From positions 1 to 64,000 of the forward strand of contig JAUIAD010000019.1 of assembly GCA_030425685.1 (NCBI GenBank): a stretch of DNA of 64,000 bases, given 5' to 3'. Numbering within the stretch: the first letter of the stretch is position 1; each line of letters begins with the position of its first letter. A model generated the notes under the pieces. It saw only the letters and a program-made list of their open reading frames with translations, searched no databases and was not told where the DNA came from. Shown here piece after piece: positions 35,233 through 44,056 of the stretch. The position numbers were made by a program, and so were the translations under genes. Origin of the DNA: Gammaproteobacteria bacterium. GTDB lineage: Bacteria; Pseudomonadota; Gammaproteobacteria; Coxiellales; Coxiellaceae.

Positions 35233-35435
35233 CTACCCCAGTGCAACCAACTCATTTCTATCTAAGCCTGCTATCTTTCCAAGAAACTTAACTCAACCCC
35301 CTCTTTTAGTAACTTACGAGCTATCTCTTTCGTTGCCTTCAACTCACCTTCTTCTCAGCCTTGTAGCCGCAATCTTTCCACGATTGTCATGGCCTTTTCT
35401 CCAAATACTTTTGGTTTACCCCCCCAATACCAATG
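35233..35435 (-). pseudogene. C-terminal remnant of an Rpn-family (PD-(D/E)XK) transposase/nuclease
   Basis: On the minus strand one frame reads KVFGEKAMTIVERLRLQG, an in-frame stop, then EEGELKATKEIARKLLKEGV and ELSFLGKIAGLDRNELVAL. This pattern (helical Lys/Glu-rich linker, then a short helix-turn segment with GLxxxEL) is the usual C-terminus of recombination-promoting nuclease/putative transposase (Rpn, PDDEXK_2) proteins. The nuclease core is absent and the frame is interrupted, so it is a decayed fragment. It lies in the 521-bp gap between mrcA and pilM, which must also contain the promoters of both; I see no intact gene there. Confidence 0.55.
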
Positions 35436-35528
35436 TTAAGACCTTAATTATTAATTTTTTCAAAAGTACGGTATTGCATGGCTTAGACAAACAGATACAC
35501 TGGTTAGAAAATATCTTGGAAGAAGCAA

Positions 35529-36119
35529 ATGCCCCCACTATCAAAGACAAAAATCGGTCTTTATATTACTGATAATGATATCAGCGTAACAAGATTTGAC
35601 TTGGCTACAGATAACTACGTCATACAAAAGATGTGTTGCAAAACAAACGAGATGCATCTATTAAAAGAACATTTGAGAAAAACAAAAAATAAAATTAACT
35701 ATCAAGGTGAACCAGTTATTTCATGCATATTTCCGCAACACGAAATAACGAAAGAATTCAGCATCAACAAAACATTAAGCAAAAAAGAAATTTATTATTT
35801 CTTAAAAAGAAAAGCTCAAAAAATACTTAATGCGGAAGAACTACAACTTGACTACACTATATCACGCCTTCATTCATCCTACACAAAACAACCTCTTAAA
35901 ATTACAGCCACCTCCAAGCAACATACAGTTTTCCTTGCAAACATTCTTAACGAAACTGGCTTCAAGCTTGTTGCTATAGACTCTCCTCAACTTGCAACTG
36001 CAAGGGCGCTTACATTCTTAAGAAAACAGCCAGCCAGAAAAGCTGCTCGTAATACTATAGAGTTAAACCAGCTTATCAGCCTTGGCCTCGCCTTATGGAG
36101 AAAAAATGATGGCAATTAA
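35529..36119 (+). CDS. pilM: PilM/HofM-like assembly protein (short)
   Basis: A 196-residue actin-like protein fragment of the type IV pilus/competence assembly platform. It starts KTKIGLYITDNDISVTRFDL like the first subdomain of PilM, continues with TKEFSINKTLSKKEIYYFLK and DYTISRL, and ends IELNQLISLGLALWRKN, which resembles the closing SVAIGLALR of PilM. It is far shorter than PilM (about 350) and nearer HofM (about 260), so the middle ATP-binding subdomains are reduced. It is divergent from mrcA and overlaps pilN, which supports the assignment. Start 35529 is the first ATG with family likeness. Confidence 0.7.
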   Translation: MPPLSKTKIGLYITDNDISVTRFDLATDNYVIQKMCCKTNEMHLLKEHLRKTKNKINYQGEPVISCIFPQHEITKEFSINKTLSKKEIYYFLKRKAQKILNAEELQLDYTISRLHSSYTKQPLKITATSKQHTVFLANILNETGFKLVAIDSPQLATARALTFLRKQPARKAARNTIELNQLISLGLALWRKNDGN

Positions 36120-36582
36120 TCTACTTCCATGGCGAGAAAAAAAGTGGAGAAGAGAGCTGCATTTATTTTATGTTTCTCTTGTTAGCATAAATATTTTTGT
36201 TATAACCGGCGTGATTACTTATAACACTCATCTCAATAATAAATTAACAAAATTAAGAGATAGACAGGCACAGAAAAAAAATTACTCCATAACCCACCAT
36301 GCCGATCGCTACCGTGAAAAATTAACGCAAGAAAATCACGCTATTTTATCTGCCTTACAAATTGTTAGTAACAACATACCATCAGCATGCAAACTAACAG
36401 AATTTATAGCAGATCATAAGAAAATAAAACTTAAAGGTGAGGCCACATCTCTAAGCAGCATCATGCTACTGGTAAATAGAGTAAAAAGAGTGGGCACTCT
36501 CAAGGAAACACTGCTATCAACTAAAAAAAATCGGCGAAATAATAACAGGCAACAATTTCTTATAACCATGCAATACATTTAA
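36109..36582 (+). CDS. pilN: PilN/HofN-like inner-membrane protein
   Basis: A 157-residue protein starting MAINLLPWREKKWRRELHLF, the typical PilN opening (the INLLPWR motif binds PilM), followed by one membrane helix (about 20-42) and a periplasmic coiled segment. The fold and gene order are diagnostic although sequence is divergent. I used the second of two tandem ATG codons (36109), which overlaps the pilM stop by 11 bp, so the two are translationally coupled. It should form the inner-membrane alignment complex with PilM and PilO. Confidence 0.8.
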   Translation: MAINLLPWREKKWRRELHLFYVSLVSINIFVITGVITYNTHLNNKLTKLRDRQAQKKNYSITHHADRYREKLTQENHAILSALQIVSNNIPSACKLTEFIADHKKIKLKGEATSLSSIMLLVNRVKRVGTLKETLLSTKKNRRNNNRQQFLITMQYI

Positions 36583-36592
36583 GGAAGTACTT

Positions 36593-37087
36593 ATGACGGA
36601 ACTCATTCAACAACCTTTTTTCTTCTATTCAACGATACAACGACTCCTGATAATACTAAGCTCAAGCGCGGCTATCATTATATTTTCCTACCTGTACTGC
36701 TTTGAACCGAAGTTAGCCGGCATTAAAACATTGAAGCAATATTCACAAAAAATTCGCACTGCCCCTTACCCTAACAATGCGCCAGCCCGCAAAGAGATAA
36801 AACCTATTACCGCCAGTAATTTTATTAAAAAGTTCACTGCGCTTTCACAACTCCACCACTTGCATATTGACAATATTCAGTTATTACCGATAAAAGAGCA
36901 AAAACACAAAAAACTACACCCAATAAATTTAAGTGTCATAGGGCAATTTAGAAATACCTACCAGTTACTGCAACAGCTATCGAAATTAAACTTTCTTCTT
37001 AGCTGGACAAAGGTGTCGATTCATTCTCTCGCTGAACACGATTTAAAAACAGAAATACGCGTCGTTCTTTATGAAAAAATCAAATAA
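36593..37087 (+). CDS. pilO: PilO/HofO-like inner-membrane protein
   Basis: A 164-residue protein with one N-terminal membrane helix (about 14-34) and a periplasmic ferredoxin-like region, in the position of PilO between PilN and the secretin gene. Sequence likeness to PilO is weak; the call rests on size, topology and order. It overlaps the start of the secretin gene by 17 bp. The ATG at 36593 follows AAGGAAGTACTT. Confidence 0.7.
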   Translation: MTELIQQPFFFYSTIQRLLIILSSSAAIIIFSYLYCFEPKLAGIKTLKQYSQKIRTAPYPNNAPARKEIKPITASNFIKKFTALSQLHHLHIDNIQLLPIKEQKHKKLHPINLSVIGQFRNTYQLLQQLSKLNFLLSWTKVSIHSLAEHDLKTEIRVVLYEKIK

Positions 37088-38063
37088 TCTTATTTATTAT
37101 ATAGCAATCCTATTGCTACTATTACACACCGATGAGACACTTGCTCTCAATGATCCATTTTCATTAGCGGAAAATAAAGCTAATCAACTAGCCATCGTTA
37201 CCATACACTATGGCAAAGCAAAACTAATTGCCAGTGAGATCATAAAACAACGTAAAACACTGATGTCAAAAGACAGCGCCCTAGTCGTAGATGCAGCAAC
37301 CAATCAAATATCAATTATTGACAACAAGCAACGAATTAAAACCATCAAACATTTAATTCAGCAATTTGACCAACCGCAACAACAGATCTTGGTAAAGGCA
37401 CGTATTATTTCGATCGATACTCGTTATTTACATTCGATAGGTCTATTATTTAATGCTGAAAACAGTAAAAACGCGAAGGGCCAGCATCTTACTATGGACC
37501 TACCAAACAGCAATGAACAAGGCACAATCAATTTCCCCATCATTAGCTTTGCTAAGCAAAATATACTGAACTTAGAGCTAAGTGCTTTGGAAGAACAGGG
37601 GCACGCTAAGACGATCTCGAGCCCTAAACTAATCACCCTCAACCGCCAACCCGCCATCATCGAATCAGGGGAGGCAATACCATACCTACAAAAAACGGGC
37701 CAGGGCAATACCAGCACCACGTTTAAAAAAGCTGTTTTGGGCTTAAAAGTCACGCCTATTATACTGCCACACCACCACCTGCTAATTAATCTTAATATCT
37801 CCCAAAACAAACCAGGTAATCTTAATTTGAACAACGGGCCATCGATACAAACCCAGGAGCTAAAAACACAAGTCATTGTTAAAAACAAAGAAACGCTTGT
37901 ACTAGGGGGAATAGAGGAGCAATATCTCAGCCAACAACATTACGGCATTCCCATTCTCGATCGCATACCCCTGCTGGGGAGACTATTTCAAAAAACAGAA
38001 AAGGTCATACAACAAAAACAATTGTTGATTTTTGTAACGCCAGAGGTTATTCATAGTAATTGA
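37071..38063 (+). CDS. pilQ: Short type IV pilus/competence secretin (PilQ/HofQ-like)
   Basis: A 330-residue outer-membrane secretin with a signal peptide (about 1-25), one STN/N-domain region (VVDAATNQISIIDNKQRIKT, about 72-91) and the secretin domain (from about 125, with TISSPKLITLNRQPAIIESG, VTPIILPHHHLLINLNISQN, VLGGI and DRIPLLGRLF). It lacks the AMIN domains and extra N-domains of full PilQ (about 700) and is even shorter than E. coli HofQ (412). No PilP gene lies between it and pilO. It likely serves DNA uptake or a reduced pilus. Confidence 0.85.
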   Translation: MKKSNNLIYYIAILLLLLHTDETLALNDPFSLAENKANQLAIVTIHYGKAKLIASEIIKQRKTLMSKDSALVVDAATNQISIIDNKQRIKTIKHLIQQFDQPQQQILVKARIISIDTRYLHSIGLLFNAENSKNAKGQHLTMDLPNSNEQGTINFPIISFAKQNILNLELSALEEQGHAKTISSPKLITLNRQPAIIESGEAIPYLQKTGQGNTSTTFKKAVLGLKVTPIILPHHHLLINLNISQNKPGNLNLNNGPSIQTQELKTQVIVKNKETLVLGGIEEQYLSQQHYGIPILDRIPLLGRLFQKTEKVIQQKQLLIFVTPEVIHSN

Positions 38064-38093
38064 GGCAAGCGGCCACATTAAAATGAACACATA

Positions 38094-38621
38094 ATGAACG
38101 AAAAAAAGCGTCAAAACATTTATCTTATTGGCCCCATGGGAGCAGGAAAAACCAGTATTGCAAAACAACTTGCCAAACTGACCCGCCATTCTGTTTATGA
38201 CTCTGATGATGAGATTGTAAAACGAAGCGGCGTTGAAATAAGCTGGATCTTTGACCAAGAAGGCGAAGCTGGTTTTCGCAAGCGCGAGACAGCTATTATC
38301 GTCTACCTTACCTCCTTATCTCCCATTATTTTATCGACTGGTGGTGGCAGTATTCTCAGCGCACAAAACCGAAAATGCCTGTCTGAAAATGGGATGGTAA
38401 TCTACTTGCGCGTTGATATAAACGAACAGCTACGTCGCACCTTACGAAAACACAACAAGCGACCGTTACTGGATTGCGACAACCCCAAGGAGAAATTGCT
38501 CGCTTTAAATAAAAAGCGTGAATCACTTTATCAAGAGGTAGCTGACCTTAGCTATCAAACGGACTTATTTAAACCGCTGGACCTTGCTAAGAAAATTTTA
38601 AAAGACATTAAAAATCTTTAA
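38094..38621 (+). CDS. aroK: Shikimate kinase
   Basis: A 175-residue P-loop kinase that phosphorylates shikimate. Walker A is GPMGAGKTSIAK (about 13-24), the shikimate-binding DSDDEIVKRSGVEISWIF and GEAGFRKRE follow, then STGGGSIL. AroK and AroL cannot be told apart by motif alone; the secretin-aroK-aroB order identifies aroK. It starts 30 bp after the secretin gene and is followed by aroB after 24 bp, so the cluster is probably one transcript. Confidence 0.95.
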   Translation: MNEKKRQNIYLIGPMGAGKTSIAKQLAKLTRHSVYDSDDEIVKRSGVEISWIFDQEGEAGFRKRETAIIVYLTSLSPIILSTGGGSILSAQNRKCLSENGMVIYLRVDINEQLRRTLRKHNKRPLLDCDNPKEKLLALNKKRESLYQEVADLSYQTDLFKPLDLAKKILKDIKNL

Positions 38622-38644
38622 TAAATATAAAACCAGGAAAAAAC

Positions 38645-39745
38645 ATGATACATGACACTATCAATGTAGATATAAAAAATTTTGAATATCCCATTTACAT
38701 TGGCGAAGACCTAATAACAGATCCGCCACTATTTTCTCGGCATATTCGTGACAAAAATATCATGATCGTTACCAATACAACGCTGGAAAAACTTTATCTC
38801 CAGCCTCTGCTAGAAACACTACAAGGATTTAATTGCGATGTTATTACGCTGCCCGACGGAGAGAAATTTAAAACCGTTGAGCAATGGATGACGATACTAG
38901 ATGCCCTAGCAAATAACGGTCACCATCGTGACACCACGGTTATCACGCTTGGCGGCGGAGTTATTGGCGATGTTGGGGGGTTTGCTGCCGCCTCTTACCA
39001 ACGCGGCGTCGACTTTATTCAAGTTCCTACGACATTGCTTTCGCAGGTTGATGCTTCTATAGGGGGGAAAACTGCTTTCAACCACCCCGCAGGTAAAAAT
39101 TTTATTGGCGCCTTTCACCAACCCAAGGCGGTTATTATTGATATAAACTTATTAACTACATTACCGGAAAGAGAATTTAACGCCGGGCTTGCCGAAATCA
39201 TCAAACATGCAATGATATGCGAACCGAGCCTATTCTCCTGGCTGGAAAAAAATATTGATCTGGTTATGCAAAAAGAGAAGAATCCGCTGAGTCACGCCAT
39301 TACTGAAGCCTGTAAAATTAAACGTGACATTGTCGTTGAAGATGAGAAAGAGCAGGGCAATCGCGCGCTACTAAACCTCGGCCACACCTTTGCCCACGCT
39401 ATTGAACGAACACTTAATTATGGCACCTGGCTACATGGTGAGGCTGTTGCCGCTGGGTTAATGCTCGCCTGCCAATTATCAGAAACACACGTTGGCTTCC
39501 CGCCACAAGAAACCAAACGCGTTGCGTCTTTATTAAAGAAGGCACATCTACCGACCGAGCTTCCTGACAATATTTCGCTAACAGATTTATTTTCCGCCAT
39601 GCAAATGGATAAGAAAGTTCTTGAAAACAAGCTGCGCTTTATTTTAATGAAATCTATTGGCGAAGCCTTTATTTGTGAGAACATTGCTAGCGAAGAGCTG
39701 AATTTATTTCGCGATAAAATCTCTAGCAACATGAAAGACAGCTAA
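38645..39745 (+). CDS. aroB: 3-dehydroquinate synthase
   Basis: A 366-residue NAD- and metal-dependent enzyme converting DAHP to 3-dehydroquinate in the shikimate pathway. Motifs: LPDGEKFKTVEQW, TLGGGVIGDVGGFAAASYQR, QVPTTLLSQVDASIGGKTAF (NAD and substrate site) and the metal-site residues in NLGHTFAHAIE and HGEAVAAGL. Length matches E. coli AroB (362). AGGAAAAAAC precedes the ATG. It ends the pil-aro cluster. Confidence 0.97.
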   Translation: MIHDTINVDIKNFEYPIYIGEDLITDPPLFSRHIRDKNIMIVTNTTLEKLYLQPLLETLQGFNCDVITLPDGEKFKTVEQWMTILDALANNGHHRDTTVITLGGGVIGDVGGFAAASYQRGVDFIQVPTTLLSQVDASIGGKTAFNHPAGKNFIGAFHQPKAVIIDINLLTTLPEREFNAGLAEIIKHAMICEPSLFSWLEKNIDLVMQKEKNPLSHAITEACKIKRDIVVEDEKEQGNRALLNLGHTFAHAIERTLNYGTWLHGEAVAAGLMLACQLSETHVGFPPQETKRVASLLKKAHLPTELPDNISLTDLFSAMQMDKKVLENKLRFILMKSIGEAFICENIASEELNLFRDKISSNMKDS

Positions 39746-39796
39746 CAAAGCGGCACCCACAGCCGAAAGAAAAAGGATTGAAAAGCCACTAATAAC

Positions 39797-39846
39797 TCGT
39801 TGCGCCCGCCGCGTAATAACGCGCTAACTAGGTGTCTAACAGAATC
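39797..39846. repeat. 50-bp dispersed repeat, copy 2
   Basis: This is the reverse-complement partner of 16011-16060, sharing the 17 bases CGCCCGCCGCGTAATAA exactly and the GATTCTGTTA end. The gap 39746-39957 between aroB and the convergent MFS gene contains nothing coding that I can recognise. Confidence 0.7.
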
Positions 39847-39957
39847 CCAGATTCCAACGGGCATCTTGGGTGTGAGCCATTACAAGAATTCAGCCTATGG
39901 GACCAAGCGCTCACCCCAAAGCCGTTAAACTTTACTAGACGGCGATCAATCAGCTCA

Positions 39958-41187
39958 TTAGGAATTACTGTCCTCACGTTTAGCAAGCATTGCTCGATAG
40001 CGCCACAGCAACCAAACGGCAACAACTGATAATAGCGCAGGGAAAATATATAAAGTGCGAATTCCCAAATGATGGCTTGTAAAGTCGACACTCAAATAGA
40101 CCAATAAAATAATAGCGCCACTTAAGCTATTAAAAACCGATTGAACACGCCCTTGAAAATCCAAAGCTGTATTATCCTGCGCACGTGTCATAATGAGAGG
40201 CCAAACGGCCAACACAAAACCAATCAGCAAATATAAAACAACAGCCATCATCACGCTGCTATTCAAACCAAATAAAATAAAAAAACCTGCCATTAGCAAA
40301 CAAAAAATAGTGATAACTCGCCACCAGCCAAAGCGTTGTGCAATCCAGGGGATAGACAATCCACCTAAGATAATACCAACAGACAAAGCCGCATCAATCT
40401 GCCCAAACTGCACCACTGTGGTATGCAACACATTTTTCGCGAAAGGCGCAAACAACACCGGCACAATCATAAAACCAACCAGTATCATCAGCTGCACGCT
40501 ATAAATTACAAGCAGCAGCTTTTTACCTAGCAAATAGGAAATGCCCTGATAAAACTCACCCATAACCACTTTAAACGTCATGGTCGTTGCTTTTTTAACA
40601 GCAGGAACGACAATAAACATCAGCATAATACTTGCTAAAATAAAAATACCACCATTAATTAGGATGGCGGGGGCTGCACTAAACCACGCAATAAAGAAAC
40701 CAGCAATCCCCATACCAGCAACATTTCCCACTTCATAAGCAATATCAATGGTTGAGTTGGCATACAGTAACTCTTTTTCATCAACGATCTCACGTACCAA
40801 TGCCATGTTTGCCGGCAAATTAATGCTAAAGCAAATCCCCAAACACAGCATCAAAAGATCAATCGCCAATGACGAAACATGGTGCTCTAGGTACCAGCCA
40901 AAACCGAATAGCGCCACACCCCGCATGATATTAGAAAAAATAAGTAACCACTTACGCGAATAGCGATCAACCAGCACCCCCATAAAAGGCCCAAGAAAAA
41001 CACTGGGTAACCAAAAGCAAAGCATCATAATCGCCAATGCCGATACGCTATTATCCGCCTGCAACATTAACCAAGTCATCGCGACAAAGCTTAAGCCCGA
41101 ACCAAAATTCAATGCAAAACAGCCTGATGCATACCAAGCAAAAGAGGGATTTTTAAGTAACTGCCAACGGCGGCTCTTGGACAACAT
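39958..41187 (-). CDS. Major facilitator superfamily exporter
   Basis: A 409-residue protein with about 12 predicted membrane helices. It has the MFS loop 2-3 motif GVLVDRYSRKWLL and resembles the MFS_3/EntS-type branch of efflux proteins (MLCFWLPSVFLGPFMGVLVD). The substrate is unknown. I used the ATG at 41187 (MLSKSRRWQLLKNPSFAWY), because the longer open frame begins at a TTG without Shine-Dalgarno and adds 26 non-conserved residues. It is convergent with aroB and stands alone on its strand. Confidence 0.8.
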   Translation of the reverse strand: MLSKSRRWQLLKNPSFAWYASGCFALNFGSGLSFVAMTWLMLQADNSVSALAIMMLCFWLPSVFLGPFMGVLVDRYSRKWLLIFSNIMRGVALFGFGWYLEHHVSSLAIDLLMLCLGICFSINLPANMALVREIVDEKELLYANSTIDIAYEVGNVAGMGIAGFFIAWFSAAPAILINGGIFILASIMLMFIVVPAVKKATTMTFKVVMGEFYQGISYLLGKKLLLVIYSVQLMILVGFMIVPVLFAPFAKNVLHTTVVQFGQIDAALSVGIILGGLSIPWIAQRFGWWRVITIFCLLMAGFFILFGLNSSVMMAVVLYLLIGFVLAVWPLIMTRAQDNTALDFQGRVQSVFNSLSGAIILLVYLSVDFTSHHLGIRTLYIFPALLSVVAVWLLWRYRAMLAKREDSNS

Positions 41188-41522
41188 GACGTATAACCTA
41201 CTGAATTTATGCTGTCGTCTCCCACCTCCTCGGACCAAAAACGCTTCTTGCGACACTAACGACAAATAGCCTAACTTTTTATCATACTAAGTGGGTTTAA
41301 GCAATCCCGCCTTAATTCTTATCAAGAATAATCATAAAAAAGAGGTAATTACACTGAGCCTGGCGTGGATACAATACTAACCCATTGTTAAATGACATTA
41401 ACTGTTGTTGGGGCATACGTAGCTAGGGCTTTTGCTTCCGCGATCAACCCGTTGTTTTTGTAGATCTTTTCCCTCACGAAACGTCTGCAACAACGCCACC
41501 AAAATAGCAGTATGATAAAAAT

Positions 41523-41683
41523 AGGAGTTTCGCACTTGTGCGAAACAAAACAAATCGCGATGGGGATTTTCAAATTCTCCCCTTGAATCGCACCCTAACG
41601 GGCACAGGCCGTCCATGCGAGCTAGTCTCGCATAGGCGAAATATAACCAGGAAGGAGGTTTGCACTGAAAGTGCGAAACTCCT
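41523..41683. mobile_element. 161-bp MITE-like element with 14-bp terminal inverted repeats
   Basis: AGGAGTTTCGCACT at 41523-41536 is exactly repeated in inverse orientation at 41670-41683. Inside are a perfect palindrome (GTTTCGCACTTGTGCGAAAC, 41527-41546) and a hairpin near the right end. The 57 bp at 41626-41682 are identical to 55860-55916. No transposase is encoded. The whole gap 41188-41872 contains no convincing gene; a 72-codon minus-strand frame (41398-41616) crosses these repeats and is unlikely to be real. Confidence 0.65.
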
Positions 41684-41772
41684 GAAAAAAATTGATTGAT
41701 AGACGATTAACCCTTCTAAAAGGGCGGAGAAGGACAATATGTTGCGATCGCCAGGGGTTGCTGCTGTCGGAG

Positions 41773-41802
41773 GTTTGCGGGCGCAGCATGCTGCGCCCCT
41801 AC
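41773..41802. repeat. Single REP palindrome
   Basis: GTTTGCGGGCGCAGCATGCT continuing to GCGCCCCTAC is the right half of the REPIN unit of 471-1010, here alone, downstream of gabD. Confidence 0.85.
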
Positions 41803-41812
41803 GAGGCAAAAG

Positions 41813-41834
41813 TGGGGGGCATAAAAAGCCCCCA
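41813..41834 (-). terminator. Probable terminator of gabD
   Basis: On the minus strand TGGGGGC and GCCCCCCA-type arms pair around a TTTTTAT loop (one bulged base) and are followed by ACTTTTG. It lies about 40 bp after the gabD stop. Confidence 0.5.
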
Positions 41835-41872
41835 GAGAAATTTACAATTATGCTGCTAGAATAAAACAGTCT

Positions 41873-43321
41873 TTAATCCAAGCACAAGCTCACTGTTTTA
41901 AGGTCAAGATACTCCTCAATACCATAACGCCCACCTTCAACGCCTTGGCCAGACTGTTTAACACCGCCAAATGTCGTCGCATTGCTGCCTACGTTTGTGG
42001 TATTAATACCAACATTTCCATATTCCAACGCCTCACTTACCCTGACCGCGCGTGAAATATCCTTTGTATAGAGATAACCGGCTAAACCATACGTCGTATC
42101 ATTCGATATGCGCACCACCTCTTCATCATTGTTAAAACGATAAAATATAGCAACAGGGCCAAATATCTCATCATGCGCCACTTCCATCGTTTCGCTGGCA
42201 TCAGCAATTAACGTCGGTTCATAAAAACTAAAACCCAGTGCTGATGGCTTACCCCCCACGACGACACGCGCGCCTTTTTCTTTAGCATCATCAACCATGC
42301 GTTGTATTTTATCGACCCCTTTTTGATTCACTTGCGGGCCTTGCGTCACACCGTCTTGCAAACCGTTGCCGACGACAATACCCTTCATGTGTTCAGCAAA
42401 TTTTTCTATCGCCGCTTCATACAAACTCTCATGCACAAAAACACGATTAGCAGAAATACAAACCTGCCCGGCATTTTTAAATTTATGTTGATACAAATCT
42501 GACATTGCCTGCTCTAAATCAGCATCATCAAAAATAATAAAAGGCGCATTACCACCTAACTCCAACGTTACTTTTTTAATGGTCTTCGCCGCTTTTTCAT
42601 TTAACAAGCGGCCAACGGATGTTGATCCTGTAAACGTTAACTTTCTAACAACAGAACTTTCCATCAAAACATCGACTAACGGGCCAGGCTGTTTACAGGG
42701 TAAGACATTAATAACACCCCGCGGCAAACCCGCCTCGATGCCAAGTTGCGCTAATGCCAGCGATGTTAACGGCGTATCTTCAGCCGGCTTAAGAATCACC
42801 GTACAACCTGCAGCAACAGGAATTGCAAATTTATTAGCAACCATACCTGCCGGCCAATTCCATGGCGTAACCGCGGCGACAACACCAACGGGTTGTTTTA
42901 AAATAAAATTACGCATGGAGTCACCCGGCGCAGGCGCTATTTCTCCATAAACACGCAAGGCTTCTTGCCCATACCAGCGAAACTTACTAATCGTATAATC
43001 AAGCTCATTAATCGCTTCATGTAACGGCTTACCCATTTCTGAGGTTAAAATAATAGCGATATCTTGTTTATTTTTTTCAATTAAATCTGCCCAGCGCGTT
43101 AAAATATCAGCGCGCTCAGCGGCAAGAGAGTGACGAAAATCTTGAAATGCCGCATTAGCAGCAGCAATTGCCTGCTCGGCGTGTTGCGGAGTTGCATCAG
43201 CTAAACTGGTAATCACTTCACCCGTCGCAGGATTAATAATATCAAAGGTTGATTGACTATCTTGCCATTCGTTATTAATAAGCAGTTGATTTATTAGTAG
43301 CGCCGGATTATTAAGCTGCAT
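41873..43321 (-). CDS. gabD: NAD(P)-dependent succinate-semialdehyde dehydrogenase
   Basis: A 482-residue aldehyde dehydrogenase. It shows TPWNWPAGMVANKFAIPVAA, the cofactor site TFTGSTSVGRLL, catalytic Glu in LELGGNAPFIIFDDADLEQA and catalytic Cys in NAGQVCISANRVFV, and ends GVKQSGQGVEGGRYGIEEYL. Length and motifs match GabD (E. coli 482), which oxidises succinate semialdehyde to succinate. No gabT or transporter gene is next to it, so related semialdehydes remain possible substrates. The ATG at 43321 has AGGAGAG upstream. Confidence 0.9.
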   Translation of the reverse strand: MQLNNPALLINQLLINNEWQDSQSTFDIINPATGEVITSLADATPQHAEQAIAAANAAFQDFRHSLAAERADILTRWADLIEKNKQDIAIILTSEMGKPLHEAINELDYTISKFRWYGQEALRVYGEIAPAPGDSMRNFILKQPVGVVAAVTPWNWPAGMVANKFAIPVAAGCTVILKPAEDTPLTSLALAQLGIEAGLPRGVINVLPCKQPGPLVDVLMESSVVRKLTFTGSTSVGRLLNEKAAKTIKKVTLELGGNAPFIIFDDADLEQAMSDLYQHKFKNAGQVCISANRVFVHESLYEAAIEKFAEHMKGIVVGNGLQDGVTQGPQVNQKGVDKIQRMVDDAKEKGARVVVGGKPSALGFSFYEPTLIADASETMEVAHDEIFGPVAIFYRFNNDEEVVRISNDTTYGLAGYLYTKDISRAVRVSEALEYGNVGINTTNVGSNATTFGGVKQSGQGVEGGRYGIEEYLDLKTVSLCLD

Positions 43322-43481
43322 GCCATCTCTCCTATTAGTACATTGAGGTTAAGGTATTCTATTCGTTTTTGCTTTTTACATCTATAAATAAAGTTTTTTT
43401 TGTCTTACAGAAGTTTCGGTAATTGACATCACTTTTGTGATCCAGTAGCGTAAAGTAATAAGCTATTGCCGGAGAAATAAG

Positions 43482-44033
43482 GTGCCCAAAAAAGACCGCA
43501 CAAAAACGAATCAAAAAAGTCGGCATGTGCGACTCATAACCAGCCTTATCATGTTGGCTTTAGCGCTGGTCAGCCTAGTTATCCTCCGCATTCATCCAAC
43601 CACCTATTGGATTTTTACAATGATTATGGCGGCAGTTGATGCCATTCTATGCGTTTGGATGGTTGCCTATCTCAAACATCGATTAAAAATCGATCTGCCA
43701 ACTAATATTTGGCAGCAGATATTGCATTGGATTGGTTTTCTTGCCGTGGTTTATTTGATTGCAATTTTACACTCTCACGGCGCCATCGACAAAACTAACG
43801 CTGGTCTATTTACGCTAGTTCTGCTGGCATTGTGCTTATATCTTGCCGGCATCTACGTCGATATCACTTTTCTACTTGTTGGCATTACCCTAGCATTGAT
43901 GGCTGCGGGTATCGTATTAATTAAAGCGCACTTATTATTGGTGATGCTACCCGTCACCGTTATTATTGCGCTACTTATTTATGTGGTTATTCGGCAAGGA
44001 CGCACGAAAGCCATTGAAAACAACCGCGAATAA
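43482..44033 (+). CDS. Unknown small membrane protein
   Basis: A 183-residue protein that I do not recognise. After a basic N-terminus (about 1-17) it has five or six hydrophobic helices (for example LITSLIMLALALVSLVILRI and LFTLVLLALCLYLAGIYVDI) and a short basic tail. The start is a GTG at 43482 with GGAGAAATAAG before it. It is 23 bp upstream of dacB on the same strand, so both are likely cotranscribed. No enzymatic motif is visible. Confidence 0.7.
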   Translation: MPKKDRTKTNQKSRHVRLITSLIMLALALVSLVILRIHPTTYWIFTMIMAAVDAILCVWMVAYLKHRLKIDLPTNIWQQILHWIGFLAVVYLIAILHSHGAIDKTNAGLFTLVLLALCLYLAGIYVDITFLLVGITLALMAAGIVLIKAHLLLVMLPVTVIIALLIYVVIRQGRTKAIENNRE

Positions 44034-44056
44034 TCCAAGCTACGGAAGGTGTGATT

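Noticed and set aside
35333-35572. 79-codon plus-strand frame upstream of pilM
   Set aside because: It overlaps the Rpn relic on the other strand and the pilM start in another frame; the Rpn-like reading on the minus strand explains this DNA better.
41398-41616. 72-codon minus-strand frame
   Set aside because: It crosses the MITE-like palindromes and lacks a domain or ribosome site.
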